Origin: Bacillota bacterium
GTDB taxonomy: Bacteria; Bacillota; Clostridia; Acetivibrionales; DSM-1351
DNA: 24,349 nucleotides
NCBI GenBank assembly: GCA_023433945.1
Contig: JAEYTP010000141.1
Location: 1-24,349, forward strand
Reading direction: 5' to 3'
Position 1 is the stretch's first letter, and the number at the start of each line of letters is the position of its first letter. A program made the translations under genes and the position numbers. This document shows, piece by piece, positions 22,888 through 24,349 of the stretch. Below the pieces are notes generated by a model. It had not been told where the DNA came from and made no database searches. It was given only the letters and a program-made list of their open reading frames with translations.

Positions 22888-23349
22888 CTATTTGTTCAGC
22901 TTCATAAGACGGTAAAAGTATGACATCTCATATAATATCCATAAAAAGTATGCTATGACCAGTATTGCAAAGACAAGGTTGGTTTGCAGTAAAAAGAATG
23001 CCAATACCGGCAGGATAGCGGGGAATATGAACATTGCATAGAAAAACACTTTCAGATTTTTTGTTTTTTGGAGTAATAAAGGGGATAAGCCCAACAGTAG
23101 AATAACAACAACCGTCAGGACTATGGGAATAACATTGTTGTTTACAATAACATTGTATAAAATAAAGCCAAACATCAGATAGACAATAACACCTAAATAA
23201 CGCATTATTCTCAAGAGTAATGCGTTATCCGGGTGATTCAGGCTGTCAAACCATTCCTGATAATCCTTGCTCTGGGATTTACCGGCAATGAAAATTGATA
23301 TCAGGCAACAACCCAATGTGCATAAAAATACTATTAAGTTAAAACCCAT
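22888..23349 (-). CDS. Five-helix membrane protein, TspO/MBR-like
   Basis: 153 residues with five predicted transmembrane segments (about 3-21, 46-68, 72-92, 99-119, 124-142). The loop WFDSLNHPDNALLLRIMRYL followed by GVIVYLMFGFILY, and the end LWILYEMSYFYRLMKLN, resemble the TspO/MBR family (W..L.KP before helix 2; a Tyr/Asn-rich last helix), though the hallmark W-x-PP is degraded. TspO proteins bind tetrapyrroles or sterols and act in stress responses; the assignment is tentative and a plain unknown membrane protein is the alternative. The ATG at 23349 follows GGGGTG. A shortened second copy of the locus lies at 20439-20564. Confidence 0.6.
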   Translation of the reverse strand: MGFNLIVFLCTLGCCLISIFIAGKSQSKDYQEWFDSLNHPDNALLLRIMRYLGVIVYLMFGFILYNVIVNNNVIPIVLTVVVILLLGLSPLLLQKTKNLKVFFYAMFIFPAILPVLAFFLLQTNLVFAILVIAYFLWILYEMSYFYRLMKLNK

Positions 23350-23602
23350 AACGCACCCCGCAAAATATAAATTTTACGCGCTATGCACTCATACTACGTC
23401 AAGCGCAGATAAGAAAAATATAGCGCTCTGCCATCATATCACATTTTCCCTTTATAATTCCATAAAAAAATAAAGTCCGCACGAAAGGTGAACGAAAGGT
23501 TACATCAAATCGCGGGGTTACAAGGTTTTTCCTTCGTCGGTAGTGATTTTATAAAGATATTTTTAAACGGATGGGACTCATCGATGAATTGGAATTTACG
23601 GA
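23350..23602. other. Upstream region of the TspO-like gene with a shared flank, otherwise unrecognised
   Basis: On the minus strand TGATATGAT (near 23430-23438) is a candidate extended -10 for the TspO-like gene and is kept in the deleted copy as TGGTATGAT. AGCGC/GCGCT arms near 23400-23426 can pair. The bases around 23473-23493 (GTCCGCACGAAAGGTGAACG) recur at 20543-20563. From 23494 to 23602 both strands have short open frames but nothing I recognise. Confidence 0.5.
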
Positions 23603-24109
23603 CTAATCGCTTCCACAACCTGTTCCAATATATAATCCTTCTTGAACTGCCGAAAATGTTGCTATGGAGCATAATGCTATGGAACTGTATTTCAGTCCCA
23701 TATAAGATAGTGTCAAAGGCAAAAGAAACAATAACAATCCCGTGGTTTTGTTCATTATAGTATGCAGGGATATAAACTTTTTCTTACAAACATATCCCCA
23801 TATAATATTACTGATTTTGATAATTGCGATTGCAATAATCCATATCCATAACCATTTGGGGATGTGGATTATCGGCAACAATTTAATCAAAGATACTGCT
23901 ACAAATACAAGGTCGGCAATAGTATCAAATTTTGACCCAAATTCGCTGATACTGTTTGTCTTTCTTGCAACAGTTCCATCTATCATATCACTAAAACCAC
24001 AGAGAAGATATGTGATATAAAACTCCGCCCCAAACACAGGAAAGAACAGCAATAAAATACTGCATAAAATACGGAAACCTGTGATTATGTTTGCAATTTG
24101 TTTTACCAT
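23603..24109 (-). CDS. CDP-alcohol phosphatidyltransferase
   Basis: 168 residues, about five or six hydrophobic helices. The family motif D-xx-DG-xx-AR-x8-G-xxx-D-xxx-D is complete: D41, D44, G45, A48, R49, G58, D62 and D66 in the stretch starting DMIDGTVARKTNSISEFGSK. Enzymes of this family join a CDP-activated lipid and an alcohol (glycerol-3-phosphate, inositol, serine or similar) at the membrane; the alcohol here cannot be deduced, and the short form resembles PgsA-like clostridial proteins found outside the main pgsA locus. The start at 24109 follows TAGGTGA on the minus strand. Single gene with its own promoter. Confidence 0.9.
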   Translation of the reverse strand: MVKQIANIITGFRILCSILLLFFPVFGAEFYITYLLCGFSDMIDGTVARKTNSISEFGSKFDTIADLVFVAVSLIKLLPIIHIPKWLWIWIIAIAIIKISNIIWGYVCKKKFISLHTIMNKTTGLLLFLLPLTLSYMGLKYSSIALCSIATFSAVQEGLYIGTGCGSD

Positions 24110-24138
24110 CTATTCACCTACAAATTCAAATTTATCGA

Positions 24139-24167
24139 ATAATAACACATACTTTCGAAAATAGCAA
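24139..24167 (-). promoter_or_regulatory. Candidate promoter of the CDP-alcohol phosphatidyltransferase gene
   Basis: On the minus strand TTGCTA (24162-24167), a 17-base spacer and TATTAT (24139-24144), placing the transcript start about 25 bases before the ATG. Confidence 0.55.
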
Positions 24168-24170
24168 TAA

Positions 24171-24215
24171 AAGGTCGATAGTTTCAAATACTCTCGTATC
24201 AAAACTATCGACCTT
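24171..24215. terminator. Perfect 14-bp hairpin between two divergent genes
   Basis: AAGGTCGATAGTTT (24171-24184) pairs perfectly with AAACTATCGACCTT (24202-24215) around a 17-base loop. The minus strand continues TTTATTG; the plus strand ATTTGG. It lies between the two divergent promoters, so it is not needed to end either gene. It could be a leftover terminator or an operator-like element. Confidence 0.55.
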
Positions 24216-24268
24216 ATTTGGTCAAAGCGTCTGAAAACTAGACAAATCAACGATTTAGTTTAATTCTA

Positions 24269-24277
24269 TGGTATAAT
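24269..24277 (+). promoter_or_regulatory. Extended -10 promoter of the plus-strand gene at the window end
   Basis: TGGTATAAT: a perfect TATAAT with the TGn extension, 45 bases before the ATG at 24322. There is no good -35, as is common for extended -10 promoters. Confidence 0.55.
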
Positions 24278-24321
24278 ATAAGTATGATTTCTATCATATT
24301 TTATCTTTTTTGGGGGTATTT

Positions 24322-24349
24322 ATGAAATATATTTCTGGAATATCACATT
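24322..24349 (+). CDS. Start of an unidentified gene (truncated by window edge)
   Basis: An ATG preceded by TGGGGGT with good spacing opens the frame MKYISGISH, which leaves the window after nine codons. An extended -10 promoter stands upstream. Too little is visible to name it. Confidence 0.6.

Noticed and set aside
23488..23760. Plus-strand open frame of 90 codons
   Set aside because: Its second half is antisense to the CDP-alcohol phosphatidyltransferase gene, and the first half shows no recognisable motif.

Overview
The window reads as a chromosomal segment of a low-GC, endospore-forming member of the Clostridia. The evidence is AT-rich DNA, strong AGGAGG-type ribosome binding sites, U-run terminators, a Spo0E-type small phosphatase, a broken SLH-domain gene and clostridial-style ABC-F and Nei-like genes. 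A Ruminiclostridium-type species is my guess only. No rRNA, intact tRNA, CRISPR array or intact insertion sequence is visible.

Left part (1-8.6 kb), minus strand, signal transduction. After a truncated AraC-type regulator come two transcription units. The distal unit is a membrane PAS-GGDEF-EAL protein, a dCache chemoreceptor and an unlisted 52-codon Spo0E-like gene, tightly packed, so c-di-GMP turnover, chemotaxis and sporulation phosphorelay control may share one mRNA. The upstream unit is a hybrid-sensor histidine kinase (extracytoplasmic substrate-binding-like domain, PAS, HisKA, HATPase) and a REC-AraC response regulator, closed by a clear terminator. The kinase has a signal peptide in frame but no standard start codon in front of it.

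Middle (8.6-18.3 kb), mostly single genes: a 7-alpha-hydroxysteroid-dehydrogenase-like SDR, a DEAD-box RNA helicase behind a long hairpin leader, a xylulokinase, an ABC-F protein with a roughly 420-nt attenuator-like leader (short upstream ORF, two tandem terminators), a divergent Fpg/Nei-family glycosylase and a Fic protein with an N-terminal helix-turn-helix. Between them lie gene scraps: a 116-bp duplicate of the nei-like gene, a piece of a response-regulator receiver domain and a Nudix fragment.

Right part (18.3-24.3 kb), an eroded accessory region: a DUF4386-type membrane protein, a membrane-protein/Xre-regulator pair with a possible tiny membrane ORF, a RhuM-family gene, a TspO-like membrane protein and a CDP-alcohol phosphatidyltransferase. 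They are interspersed with a frameshifted hexapeptide acetyltransferase, a frameshifted SLH-domain gene, an internally deleted copy of the TspO-like locus, a GC-rich foreign-looking scrap and a promoter/operator copied from the Fic gene with no gene behind it. The window ends in the first codons of a plus-strand gene.

Most promising for follow-up: the ABC-F leader, the repeated Fic-type promoter/operator, the deleted TspO-like locus copy, and the histidine kinase without a canonical start.
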